Below, in pieces: positions 49,201 through 60,322 of a stretch of 64,000 nucleotides of DNA. The translations under genes were made by a program, and so were the position numbers. The stretch's first letter is position 1, and the number at the start of each line of letters is the position of its first letter. Under the pieces are notes generated by a model. The model saw only the letters and a program-made list of their open reading frames with translations. It searched no databases and was not told where the DNA came from. Source of the stretch: Micropterus salmoides (Eukaryota; Chordata; Actinopteri; Centrarchiformes; Centrarchidae); the NCBI RefSeq assembly GCF_014851395.1, contig NW_024041039.1:3530887-3594886 (forward strand). The letters are read 5' to 3'.

Positions 49201-52200
49201 GGCTGGGTCGGACCTCTGGAAGGAGTCTGTGGAGGAAAGACACAACTCAAACTTCTGCTTTTAAAACAGTACAGTTGTACTGACTGCACTCCTGCTGCTG
49301 CTGCTGTCACTTTGCTTCTTCATCTGATGTACAGTAAGTAACTCCTGTGCCTTACCGCTGAGTCGCTGTGGACCAACAGCGTGGGAACGGCATCTGGACG
49401 GAGGGTGACTTTCTCCCCGCTGCGGTCGAAGCAGTCCTCGGTGAAATGGATCGAACAGACAGACGAACGGAGCCGAGGATGCCAGCTGGGACGACCCACA
49501 GCCTTCAGCCACTGAGCCCGCTGGGCCGTGTTGTGAAGAGGAAACCTGAACGTAATACAGTGACATAATTAAACCAGTGGAAGCCAAATTGTAGGATCCT
49601 TGTTGACTGGTTCAAAATGCAAAACCTGTTTGTCTTCAGTGAATAAAGAAAGTCAAATCTGTTTTGACCAGTTTGGTAGTGGTGGTTTGTTTTTGACGCA
49701 ACATGTACATGTGAGCGGTAAACTGTGGCAATAATAACTTTATATTATCTTAACTGAATAATAATAAATCAAGATATCCAGTAGCTGTGTTTCCATCAAC
49801 GGTTTTTTAAGCCCATTTTGAAGCATCGCATTAGAAAAGGTTGATGGAAATGGCAAAACCTTTGTGGAAAAAGAGTTAATGCGCTAAATGGGAGATGGAA
49901 ACACTTTTGCCGAATAAGTTCTGACGTAGCGAACTTGTAACTCAAGTCTGATCAGCTGTTTCCCATAACGTGCGGAGACATGGCTGGCAGCAACTTGCCC
50001 GCTTGAAACACATTCCTGAGGTCCTCTCTCCATTTTCCTACGATCTGTGGCCCTCAGGTTCATTTTTTCTGCTTTGAAACCCCTTCGTCTTGTTTATCGC
50101 AGCCATGTCCAACTTCAACTACTGACGTAACTACGCTCGCCGTAGCCTGGTTTATTCGCTTCAAACCAGCTAATGGAAACGCACATATTTCGCAATTTAC
50201 TATTTTTTTCCTTCTCTTTGCAACATTTTATTACAAGTCCGCTTAAAATTCACATGACAGTTGAATGGAAACATGGCTTGTGTTCACAAATTAAAAATTT
50301 AGCAAGGGTCAAATATTAAAAGTTCAAACTCTCTTGCTTATTTAAATTTTAAAGAATAGTTTATGTTTTAGTAAAAGTTTATGAGAAATTGCTAAAACAA
50401 CAAACCTATTATAGTTTCATGTTTTATTTTCTTACTTTTTAATAATAATAAATTTTTATTTGTACTGCACTTCACATTTGAAGCAAATCTCAAAGTGCTA
50501 CAGTTAAGTTCATAAAAGCAATGTAAAGACATCGATATAAAATACAAATAGATAATGCAACAGCTCGCAGGGTTAATTAAAACTCGTACGTTCGGCTAAA
50601 AAGAAATGTTTTTAGTCCTTTTTTAAAAGTCTCAGTAGTCTGAGGTGCCCTCTGATGGTCGGGGAGGGCATTTCAGATCCGAGGAGCATCAGATCAGAAA
50701 GCCGATCACCCGTGGCGCTGAGCTTAGTCCTGGGGGAAGGAGGCGGTTTGAGTTTGTTGAGCAAAGACAAACTTAAAGAATTAGATTTTGTAGAGTTTAG
50801 GTGTTTGGAGTGACCTGCATGAACATAATTGTATAATTGTTAAATACATGAAGTTGTTTGTTATATAATAGAATGGTCAATTTAAAGCAAACATGACTGG
50901 TTTAGATGTAGTTGAGAAGCGGCAAATAGTTAGCAATAGAGCTAATGCTAACAATTGATCTGAATTTAGTTTATACTGCATTTACAGTATATATATTTAT
51001 AGACACAATATATAATTTAATATTCATTTCTACTGCCAGGTCAGGTTGGCATTTTGAAGCCCATGACGGCTGGCTGTAAACACCTCTTCTCGTAATCTAT
51101 ATGCTCAGTCAGATCCTGCGCACACCGACCTGTAGCCTATTTAAATTGGTGGACTTGACAAACTTGTTAAAGACAACTTGCAGCAGTTATTAAGAATGAA
51201 AATAATAATATTATAAAGAAAACTGAAATGAACACAGGAATAAATGTCAGAAAAGAGTATGCTTTTGATTTTAGCTCTGGGCTGTTTCTAATCGCAAAGT
51301 CAGTATTTAATCCGACTGTTTCTCTGTTATGAAAATATCAGCTAGTTAGCTATCGAACCACAGTATCTGCCGCTCCCTGCTCATCCTGCAGGGTAACTAG
51401 AAGACTCATACTTATGGAAGGTGAGGCCCAGGCCTCTCTCCACCGGCCCGCAGCAGTTGGTGCAGCCGGTGACGCTGCAGCGGAGCCACTTCCTCTTGGT
51501 TCTGTTGAGGCAGGTGTGGCAGCTGGAGATCCACTGCGCCAGGTCTCGGGTCATGGTGGACCAGTAGAAGCTCTTTGAGATCTCTCGCTGGCAGATTCCC
51601 TGGCCGTAGTGACCCTGGTTGTCATGGAACTGCTGCAGGATGGAGTTCACCTGGGATCAAAAGGCAGCGTTGGTACACACACACACTTGTTATTTGGATT
51701 AAACACTTTTGGGCTTTATAAATTAATAAAAGAAGTGGTAATTTATTACTTGTTTATTTAAAATGGTGCTGCATTTGACATTTTAATGAGTGAAGGATGC
51801 CATTTCCCCAAGAGTTAACAGTTATGCTGTTAAAATGTGACGACCAAACAGGTTTCTCCCTCCTTGTAGCTGCACTTGCAAATTTGTACTTTAACCTTCT
51901 ACGGCCCGAGCAGACTGAAAGCGTTTTGCAGGTTTGAAAACGGGAAAAAAAACTCAGTTGAATTTGAATAAAGACCAGTTTCTTTTGTTTCTTTTTCCAG
52001 TCAGTCTAATCAAAGATTATGGCGCCAGCGCTCTGTAATCTTTGTTTTGCTGCTAAGTCATAACTGTCATATTTGCAGAAACCTGATCACAACTCACAGG
52101 TCTGAGTCTTTTGTTACTAAAAACATCTGCTTTAAAAAAAAATTTGACAATCTCTGGCACTGTTTGAGGGTGAGAGGTGAGCAAGGGAGATCCGGGTGGG

Positions 52201-55200
52201 CACATGAGACCCTCAGAAAGAGGAGACACCGCTGGTCGGACCACCAGCTGGTCCAGGAGCTTCGTCTTAATGATGGTCGGTTCAAGTCTTATTTTAAGAT
52301 GAGTCGGGACAGTTTGTCACAGTCTCCGGACAATCCAAGCAACTGAAAACGTCCGCCACCACAACTGAGGGCCCGTCTCTCCATTCATTTGATTGGACAA
52401 TAGAAAAAAAAAAAACACGAATGACGTCGGCTAGTGTTTTAGTACTCGAGACCGGTCTTGGTCTTGAGACTTAACACCACTTTTTGATGGTCTTAGTCTC
52501 GACCAAATTTGTACTCGGCCTCGTCTCGGTCTCGGACATTGAGGACTCGGGATTTTATTTCAAGACCAGTCAAGACCATAACTTTGGGAATATCAATAAA
52601 TTGCTTTTGCATTATCTGATTTATTTGTTAACATCCTAACTTTGATTGGATGTAAAACTTATAGCTTCAAATGCAACCAGTAACCCTGATTACAAATGTG
52701 TGTTCCCGTTAACGACTGTCAGCCCTCCTGGCGATTGCAATGCTTACGTTGATTTCAGCTCTTAGTGTTTGTATGTGGGTGTTTTAATGGGAATGTGGAT
52801 CTTTCAGATCAATCTGAGAAGTACCTGTGATCTCATTCCACATTTTATTGTGTGTCATGTAATGTGGGGAACTGGTCTTGGTCTTGACTTGGTCTCAGCC
52901 ACTAAAAGTCTTGTCTCTGTCTCGATAAACTCTGGTCTTGGTCTTGACTTGGTCTCAGCCACTAAAAGTCTTGTCTCTGTCTCGATAAACTCTGGTCTTG
53001 GTCTTGACTTGGTCTCAGCCACTAAAAGTCTTGTCTCTGTCTCGATAAACTCTGGTCTTGGTCTTGACTCGGTCTCGGTTTGGGTAGTTTTGACTACAAC
53101 ACTAATGTCGGAACTTCTCTGCTCAGAGTTTTTTCCCACATTTTTGCACTCAGAGTCTCCTTCGAAGACGCAATGCGCAGCAGAACGCCAAAACGCGAGG
53201 AGCCCAGGACGCATAAACAGCCCACAAAACACTCACTGCCTGTAGAAAACAAATGAAAAAAAGCCTCACTGCAAAAAACGCATTCTGTCTGATTGGAGCC
53301 GTCCTCAATAAGTGGATTATGAAACTTTTAGACATTAATTTAGCTGCTGCTAGATATTCACCAAACGCAGCTTGATGGTATATTTGTTGGAAACATCGTG
53401 CTCACACAAATTTTAAGACGCTTGTACAGGATTCATTTCAACCTCATAACACACTGCGAGTAGCCTAAATCATGCAAACCTCCTCTCTGTTGCGCGGCAC
53501 TCGGAGGGGAGGAGAGACTCGCGTGTACATCAGTACTCCGTCTGAAACACAATGAGATATGTTTTTATGAAGCTTGATTACATTAGATCATAATCCGGTT
53601 CAGGATTAAAGGAGATAAAATGAGTGGCGCTGTGTTTTATCACTCACCTATTAGGCCGAAGCGCTTGGCCATTCTTCTTAAAGACCCTCTGCTTTTCTTG
53701 CTTTGCATCGGTAAGACCTTGTGGCTCAGAAACCTGCAGACACGCGCTCAATTAAATTAAAAGAATTGTAAAGTGAAGCGCTCAGGGGGTCACGTGACTA
53801 CCTGGCGATCTGGTTGTAAACTGCGAAGCTTGGCTCGATGACGGTCTTCCTCCTCTTTTCCTCCATCACTGTCGGGACCGCCCTCGCGTCAGGATCCGGA
53901 GCTGGGAGGGAGTACCGGTGTTCCTGCAGCCCCATGTGTGTTTCGGAGCTATCGAAGGCCGGGTCATAGGGGTTCACATCTGTGGTTTCTGCAGCTGTAG
54001 AGAGGAGGTCCTCCAGGCTGTTGGGATGAAGGAAGTCCTCATCTAAAGGGACAGCCTGCAAAACCAAGGAGACAGATGCAGGTACTATTTTACAGAGCCA
54101 AGTACAGAAAATGTCTGATAACTCGATCAGTTACGATTTACAAATCCTCTTGTTGTGTTTTCTGAATTTCACAATCCTCTCCTCTCAGCTTGATTTATTC
54201 CCTTAAAATAATACTGATACCACCTTGTTTTTCAAATAAACCAGCGTAATCTTGTTTTTATTTGTCCATGTCCTTTTGATAACTGTACTACAGTCCACTT
54301 GGATTAATATAGAAGTTTTATTATGATCTTGAGATGAGACACATGCATATATTTTGCCAGCAAATGGCAAAGCAAATACTGCCATCTGCTGGTTCCCTAG
54401 TGAATCCCTAGTCTGGTTTGACAGTAGTTTAAGTTTTGAGCAGCACACCTTGTGCAATCCTGTTTTTACCAGCTTATAAATATATCAAAAATACAATCAA
54501 CGTTAACTTTTAAGGACACTGAGACCATTTTACACGCCTTTATATCATCTCGCCTGGATTACTGCAACAGCTTTTTACTTGCTTAAATCTATCGATCGAC
54601 TCCAGACTGCAGATCTCCAGAACAAAGAAATATGACCAATCAGCCCTGTTTTAGCTTCATTACACTGGCTCTCAGTATGTTTTAGAGTAGACTTTAAAAG
54701 TATAGTGATTACTTTTAAAGCCCTTCATGGCTTCTCTCCCTGTTCTATCTACGACCTTTTAGTCCCATCCGCACCAGAACGTACCTTAAAGTCTTTATTT
54801 GAGTGGATGAAATAAGTAGTTTGAGGGAAATTGAGGGAATGAATTTAACAAAGAACATTTAAGGCAAAATATATTAATATATCAAAAATCGAGACTAGAG
54901 CGCACCAAAGTTTTTAGTATAGCATAAGCAAATATAACAAGAAGATCAGAGAAAAGAGATTTTGAGTTTTGCTGTTTTTATTTCCTGCCTATCTGCATCG
55001 TCTGCGCTCTTTGTCACCTCGTCCTCCTGCACTGTCACAGTGATGATGGAGGGTATGGCGTCTGGTGACAGCGTCAGCTGACCCTCCTCGTTCAGCGTGA
55101 AGCAGGACGGCTCAAAGTGTCTGGAGCAGAGGCAGGACTTTGTTCGCAGCGAGCCTTCGTCCCTTTGGGCCGCCACCAGCCACCTTCGCCGTTGCTCTGC

Positions 55201-57292
55201 CTCCTTCGGAAACCTGCAAGACGGAAGACGACAAGTTTTGTTTTCGAACCCGAGGCAAAGCTGAACAAAAGGAAAGACTGCCTGTGGAGTAACACGAGGT
55301 TTATTCTCATTACATACGTCCTGCCGACTTTTATAAAATACACATTTCTATTATTGTTATGCAGATGACACTCAGCTGTACCTTCCACTGAAACCTGGAA
55401 ACCTGTCGAGTTTGAATGAAGTGTGTTCTACGATGAGTTAACAAGATAAATAGTTTGTGAAAGAGAGGAACTTGTATTCAGAAGGTGTACGGTTGTATTT
55501 TTCAGTTCGATGAGGAAAATAATGTGACATTTTTTTAGTTATTCTGTTTATCTATCAGAGTATAAGAAACTAAGAGAGCTTGTATAACGTAATGAGCTCG
55601 CACACATTTCCATCTGAAACTACTGGGGAAAGGCCTGAGCTGCACTACTGGCCTATCGCTCCTTGTACTACGTACTGCAGTACTTTGTACCATAGTATTA
55701 TAGCAGTACCATATTAGTATTACGACCATAGACTGTAAAAAGGAGTGGACGTAGCCAACGTGTCACCCGTTGCTTTGTGGACTACTGTGTTGAAGCCTCC
55801 AGTTTCAAACTGGAGCCAGGTGTGACCATATTTGAACAAGAGGGTGGAGCAAACTCTACTTGGCAATAAAGCTCCTTCTGATTCTATTTCTGAGCAATCC
55901 ATTTAATGGCGATGCACGATCTCAGGTCACTTTCTGGGGGTAAAATAAAGACCCTAGAACTAAATTTAGACCCTGGTCCCTTGTGAGTTTCCTCCAAAGG
56001 TTCCTAGTTCCGGGGTATAGTTCCTTTGGTCTAAACGCCACTTCTATACAATCACACTTCTCTTTGTCCAACCAGTGGACCTGCCCCCTGCTGGCTGTTA
56101 GAAAGAACGCCAGCTTAAGACACTTCCGCATTGGCTTCACCCATTCCCCCATTTAGATTACAACACAGGACGGGTTTGGGCTAACTGGTAGATATCTCTT
56201 CACATTCTGTTGAACATGTTAGTTTATTTTTTCTTAAAACTAAAATGGTAAATAAAAAACTATAATTCTGGCCAAGTCTGACAATGTAGAGCTGAATCTA
56301 AACATAAAACATTGTTTCATGTAATAATAACAGCCTTCACATCAAGAAAAACATTCTCTATTGTTGTTTTTAAACAACTTTGTAAATGCGGTGTCTGACC
56401 TGTGGAAGCTGAGCTCAGGGTTAACGTAGCTGGAGGCATCGCAGCCGTAGGCCAGGCAGAACTGGACAGGTGGTTCTGGTTTATCGACGGGACATCGGTT
56501 CTGACAAACCTCACAAGCTGTGATCCAGGTCTTCACCGCCTCCGTCACGCCAACCCAGTAATACATCATCTGGACAGACAGAGGAGGAAGAGTTGCCTCT
56601 AACACGGTGTGTGAATGTTCTGTTGTACAATAATATCACCCGGTCTCACCATTATCTCCTTTATCGTCCGGCTCCGGCCAGCGTGGTTGTTGTTGTCATG
56701 GTAACGGGTCAGGACCTCCCTCATTTCCTGGTCGCTCCTGACGACGCGGAGGAGGCGGCCTCGATATGAACGCCACAGGCAGCCATCTGGAGGACGGAGG
56801 CAGGAACTTAGGAGTCAACAACACAGGGGGGGGAACTAAAACGGCAGATTTATTCAAACCTGTCAACTATTTTCATTTTTTAGTTTTACTAAGTGAGGAG
56901 ACACGCAACAGGTGAAACACATAAACAACATGTAGTGAAGTACCAAAACAAACAACAACAAAAACAAACAATTTTAGATACTGACATGTTGGACATTAAA
57001 GATGTTGAATGGCTACTTGTGTGTTTGAAAAGCATTAAAACAGCTGTACTGTGTTTTATTACTTTATCTTCACGTGATAAAAGGGGAGACGCTGGACTGT
57101 ACATCGAGGGTTGAGGCTTTACCTGCTCTGCACTGAAAGAAAAAATCTCTCTCGGGCTCTTAAAATACCTTTATATATAAAGTGTTTGCTGGCAGCTCTG
57201 GTGACTTTCTTTGAACTCTTTGATGCATCTGCAGGAAACGTTCTTGTCAGCACAAACTGCTCCACCCTATTCAGCAAGTCAAAGGAAGGCAT
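39832..57292 (-). CDS. chimeric H2C2-THAP-H2C2-THAP-H2C2-DTD2-like protein
   Basis: Eighteen exons: 57169-57292, 56650-56786, 56400-56569, 55018-55213, 53802-54055, 53648-53733, 53480-53541, 51412-51650, 49356-49545, 49185-49226, 48976-49096, 48220-48361, 46251-46403, 45969-46092, 43422-44086, 43164-43257, 41990-42059, 39832-40160. The total is 3198 nt (1065 residues), with matching phase at every junction. Domains are H2C2 fingers (H71/H76/C106/C109; H352/H357/C387/C390; H570/H575/C605/C608), THAP domains (C125/C130/C173/H176; C401/C406/C453/H456), an acidic stretch about 640-680, a Pro/Lys-rich linker 681-901 with 'RTPI' repeats, and a dtd2-like domain 902-1065. H2C2 fingers are known from Ty3/Gypsy-type integrases and domesticated proteins such as GIN1; THAP binds DNA and relates to P-element transposase. 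A nuclear DNA-binding role is inferred. The start ATG follows an acceptor, so an untranslated first exon is likely, perhaps near 57890-57960. Exon 4 is ended at GAG|GTGACA. The weakest point is the join of exons 15 and 16. Confidence 0.8.
41783..41890 (+). repeat. SINE in chimera intron 17
   Basis: Head 'gtggcacaatggataagacg' and tail 'ctttggataaaagcgtcagc' of the tRNA-like SINE, with the middle deleted. Confidence 0.7.
44429..44610. repeat. hAT-like repeat fragment in intron 14
   Basis: Starts 'tagggatgcaccgaatgttc', a terminal motif I associate with a fish hAT family. The opposite end is missing. Confidence 0.5.
45276..45623. mobile_element. MITE with 10-bp terminal repeats in intron 14
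   Basis: AGGGCTGGAC at the left and GTCCAGCCCT at the right are exact inverted repeats. The interior is rich in 'caataacaatataa' and 'cgatatcgaaagat'. Partial copies lie at 5806-6165 and 21811-21985. Confidence 0.85.
46434..47314. mobile_element. 881-bp hAT-type non-autonomous element in intron 12
   Basis: TAGGGGTGTGACGAGA and TCTCGTCACACCCCTA are perfect 16-bp inverted ends. Flanks GTATCAAG and GTATTAAT match at 6 of 8 bases, compatible with an old 8-bp target duplication. No transposase frame. Confidence 0.85.
47500..47640. repeat. MITE-like fragment in intron 12
   Basis: 'gggtgctttcacacctctct' and 'ggtccggttcatgttcacac' are motifs I associate with a fish hAT-type MITE. Ends are not clear. 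Confidence 0.45.
49793..50278. mobile_element. hAT-like MITE in intron 8
   Basis: Left 'agctgtgtttccatcaac' and right 'gttgaatggaaacatggct' form imperfect inverted ends. The internal 'gatggaaatgg' and 'aatggaaacgc' repeat the motif. No target duplication confirmed. Confidence 0.65.
50443..50720. repeat. retroelement tail-like repeat in intron 8
   Basis: (AAT)n followed by 'tttttatttgtactgcactt' and 'aatctcaaagtgctacagtt', the same pattern as 5285-5345 and 62725-62990. Autonomous family not identified. Confidence 0.5.
52169..52335 (+). pseudogene. PIF/Harbinger transposase fragment
   Basis: About 50 codons reading 'KRRHRWSDHQLVQELRLNDG' and then 'RFKSYFKMSRD', which resembles the N-terminal part of fish Harbinger-type transposases. 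The rest of the protein is absent and the frame soon closes. Confidence 0.6.
52872..53082. repeat. 60-bp tandem repeat, about 3.5 units
   Basis: Three exact 60-bp units starting 'ctggtcttggtcttgacttg' and containing 'tctgtctcgataaac', plus a diverged fourth. The period is a multiple of 3 with no stop in one frame, which creates repetitive false open frames on both strands. It lies in chimera intron 7. Confidence 0.95.
54505..54795 (+). repeat. LINE reverse transcriptase remnant in intron 4
   Basis: Fragments such as 'cgcctggattactgcaacag' (RLDYCN) and 'ttttagcttcattacactgg' match the order of the L2-type frame at 16480-16630, with many stops. Confidence 0.75.
55018..57292 (-). other. module 1 exons: H2C2 finger and THAP domain
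   Basis: Exons 1-4 of the chimera. After a short helical N-terminus (MPSFDLLNRVEQF), exons 2-3 give 'RYHDNNNHAG ... WITACEVCQ', then 'FCLAYGC'. Exon 4 gives 'FPKEAEQRRRWLVAAQ', 'CLCSRHFEPSCF' and 'LSPDAIPSI'. The THAP intron falls at the same codon and phase as in module 2. Confidence 0.88.
55340..55398 (+). repeat. LINE palm-domain fragment in intron 3
   Basis: 'ttatgcagatgacactcagc' encodes YADDTQ, the catalytic motif of L2-type reverse transcriptases, in an isolated fragment. A similar piece is at 62550-62640. Confidence 0.65.
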
Positions 57293-60200
57293 CTGTAAGG
57301 GAAGAGGAGAGAGATTTGAACTCTTGGACTCAAAAGCAAAATCAATCTAATGTTACAGAGATTAATCAGTTCATTCATAAACAGTATGTAAAAATAACTG
57401 CTAACAATTTTTGCATTAAATTAATTGTTTTATATATAGTTAGAAAGCTAAAGTTGTCTTGCAAATCACCAAATATGTTCATATTGATAACTCCTTGCGA
57501 TATTTGATGGCAGTGCCGACAGCTTAAATTATCAAATTGATGATTTGTTAATTATTAAAAAAAATGCTAAACTTGTCAGTGTTGCTGCTAGTAAGTATAT
57601 AATCCAACTTTAATCCAATTTTAGGCAAAATTCAAGACATCACTTAACGCCTTAACGTGACGAACATTTAGTCATTATTGTTGTAATGTGTAAAAAATAA
57701 TCAACAGATTAATTGAAAGAATAAACAGCTAGCTAGATTGACTAATAATGAAAATAATCCCCACTATTATAAAGTCTCTGTGAAAGACACATGCACTTAG
57801 ACTCTGATACGATAAAAATACCGTTTCCAAACAACAAATTATCACGAAAACACCTGAAGTTTCACAACTGAAAACAGTTTCCCACCTTAGAACATTTTGC
57901 GTCCGGTAAACACAAATCCTCGTTACACCGTCGCCCACTTTCAACAAAAAACTCAACTTTCAACGGGATATTTTTCGACTGAACTCTTCATAAACAACTT
58001 AATTTATTTTACTTCGTCTAAATGTACACACAAATGCTGTAAAGAAGTATATTTTAGCTCAAACTAACGGCTAAATGTGGCTCTAGGTGGTGTGCTCATT
58101 TAAGCTAGCAGCACCAACTTAGGACGTTCCGGTATGAGCATTTTCAAAATAAAGGTTTAAATTTAGCTCGTAACTTGAGGCGGCAAATATCAGATTCAGA
58201 ATCAGAATACTTTATTGATCCTTGAGGGGAAATTCTTTGTTACAGATACTTGCGAGGCATAAAAGAGAATAGTAATAATAGTAAAAGTTGGTAAGTAGAG
58301 AACACAGAAAATCTAAGAATATAATAATAAATGACAATAAATATGGATATTTACAGTATCAACATAAGTGTAATGATAAATAGAAATATAGAGTTGTATT
58401 ATGGTATTGTGATTCTTTGCACATCGTTAATTATGCTGCATTTTGCATTTTTTGTATTAACATTATGGTAGTATTGTATTATTTTGTAAAAACATTGTTA
58501 CATCCCTTTACTTTTTCTATATTTATAATTCTATATTTATGTTCATGTGTAGTTAAGCATCAATACATACCAAGGCAAATGCCTCGAATGTGAACATGTA
58601 CCTGGCAGTAGACCTCATTCTGATTAAGTGTAAGGATAAATAGCAGGAATGAATAAAGAGTGTTATAAAGATGTAATCATAGTGTTATGATAAAAATCCT
58701 TAACTGAATAACCCAAGTAATGAGAGCTACTGAGTTTAACTTAGTGCCATTTTGAAAGGAGTGAAGAGTTTGTCATCTTACCATCAACACAACAAAATAT
58801 TTACAATAACATACTTTAAACAATTTTGTAAAAGCATTCATTTACAATTATTTTATTTTGGCGGTAAAATCCATTAAACGGAAGTGTGACTGCTGCCACT
58901 TGCTGCTCGCTTGACGGACGCAGGTTGTAAAAGCTGCTGTAACCCGAGTTTACTGAGTGCTGTTTATTTCCGCACCCTGAAAAACAGCTGAGCGCCGCCT
59001 GCTGGTCTGGAGGAGACAAGGTGGACAAAATAACAGAAACACTTTCACAAAAAATAGTGAAGACCATATTTCAAATATTTTTTTAAAGGTTGATGTGTTT
59101 TAATCCCTTGTTGAACAGTTTAACTATTTATATTTTCCTCATTCCTGTTGCTTGTGAAAACTTTTTTTTTTATCCCAAAAGATCATCTTGGTTGAATCAA
59201 AAGGTCTAAGTTTACTGAGTGCTGTTTATTTCTGCACCCTAAAAGGCTTTGTAAATTAGTGCTTTTACAAAATGTGCAACTACAAACAAAAACGCATACT
59301 AAATTTAAAGTATATTATATAAATATTTTGTTCATCAGTTTCAGTCATTATTGCTGTTAAATATCACAGTTTTGCAAATCTGGTCTCACATTAAACACCA
59401 AATACAGTATGTTGTATATAATGTTAAATATTTATCAACGTATGAATATATTTGAACATAAATAAGATATTTGCCCCCAAAAAAGTTAAAAACTACATTT
59501 TTACATTTACTCATTTGGCAGATGTTTTTATCTAAAGCAACTTACATTTGAGAGCAACATACAAGCATCAACAAAGCATCAATACAGTAAGAGAGCTACT
59601 CGCACATATGGCATCAGTGGGGTAAATAACTAGGGAAAGAAGTGAGAGATAACAAAATAGTGCAATCAATTCAAGAGCGAGCACAGGAAGTGGAGATTTA
59701 AACCTTTATTTTGAAAATAGTCATCTCGGAACGTACTAAGTTGGTGCTGTGCATTTTATTTTGCAAGCTTGTAACATTCTTGCAAGATGAAAAGACTTTA
59801 TTATCAGGAGGACAGGCTGTGAACTTCATTTACCAAATACACCGAATGGCCAAGAATATGTGGACACAAGTGGTCGACCAATATGGGTTTTTCAAAGGCC
59901 GATAAAACTTTTTTGGTAATTTAGTTCAAAAAGTGAAACTTTCACATGTTTTAGATTCATTACATATAAAGTTAAATATTTCAGGCCTTTTTTTGTGTAA
60001 CCACAGGCCACAGATTTCCTCCATGCCGCCCCGTTGATTAAGCACTTCATGCAAAAGACAAATCTTGTGTTGTTGTCATGCACATTTAAGAATACCGTTT
60101 TGTACTATATACACAAAACAAAAAAAGATTCCAAATTCAAAATTTTGTAATTTTGTTTTTATGATGAATGCATATAAATCAAATATCATTAGAATACATT

Positions 60201-60296
60201 AGTCTTAGAATTTCCAGGCTTGTTGGTAGATATTTAGACATTAATCAAGAGATCATTTCGACCTCCGTGACAGCATTAGACATGTGATTTAAAAGT
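57293..60296. other. chimera 5' region and gap to dtd2
   Basis: An untranslated first exon may lie near 57890-57960, where a minus-strand donor AAG|GTGGGA follows CpG-containing sequence. A LINE 3' fragment 'ttgatccttgaggggaaatt' is at 58200-58260 and a SINE tail at 59497-59570. The block 'gtttactgagtgctgtttat' occurs twice, at 58948 and 59211. No other exon seen. Confidence 0.4.
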
Positions 60297-60302
60297 TTTT
60301 AT
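60297..60302 (-). other. candidate dtd2 polyadenylation signal
   Basis: AATAAA on the minus strand, 20 bases after the dtd2 stop. This would give a very short 3' UTR. Confidence 0.55.
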
Positions 60303-60322
60303 TCCTCCACCTTCCCTGCAGT

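Larger units (their letters stand above)
51899..53304. mobile_element. Harbinger-type element remnant with internal insertions, intron 7
   Basis: The left end 'acggcccgagcagactgaaa' and right end 'attctgtctgattggagccg' are imperfect inverted repeats extending through the poly-A/T-containing 'gttttgcag' block. It contains a transposase fragment (52169-52335), a Ser/Gly-coding-like 'tcggtctcgg' repeat region and a 60-bp tandem array. Nesting order is inferred. Confidence 0.6.
49185..54055 (-). other. module 2 exons: H2C2 finger and THAP domain
   Basis: Exons 5-10 of the chimera. The lead-in 'YNQIARFLSHKVLPMQ' and 'AKRFGLIDGVLMY' is followed by 'FHDNQGHYGQG ... WISSCHTC', then a THAP domain split by an intron: 'RCSVTGCTNC' at the end of exon 8, then 'FPLHNTAQRAQWLKAVG', 'VCSIHFTEDCF' and 'LRPDAVPTL' in exon 9. 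All C2CH ligands and the core Trp are present. Exon 10 is a 14-codon Pro-rich linker. Confidence 0.88.

Noticed and set aside
52769..53245. 158-codon repetitive frame (and its antisense)
   Set aside because: Produced by the 60-bp tandem repeat, whose period is a multiple of three; no start context or splice support.
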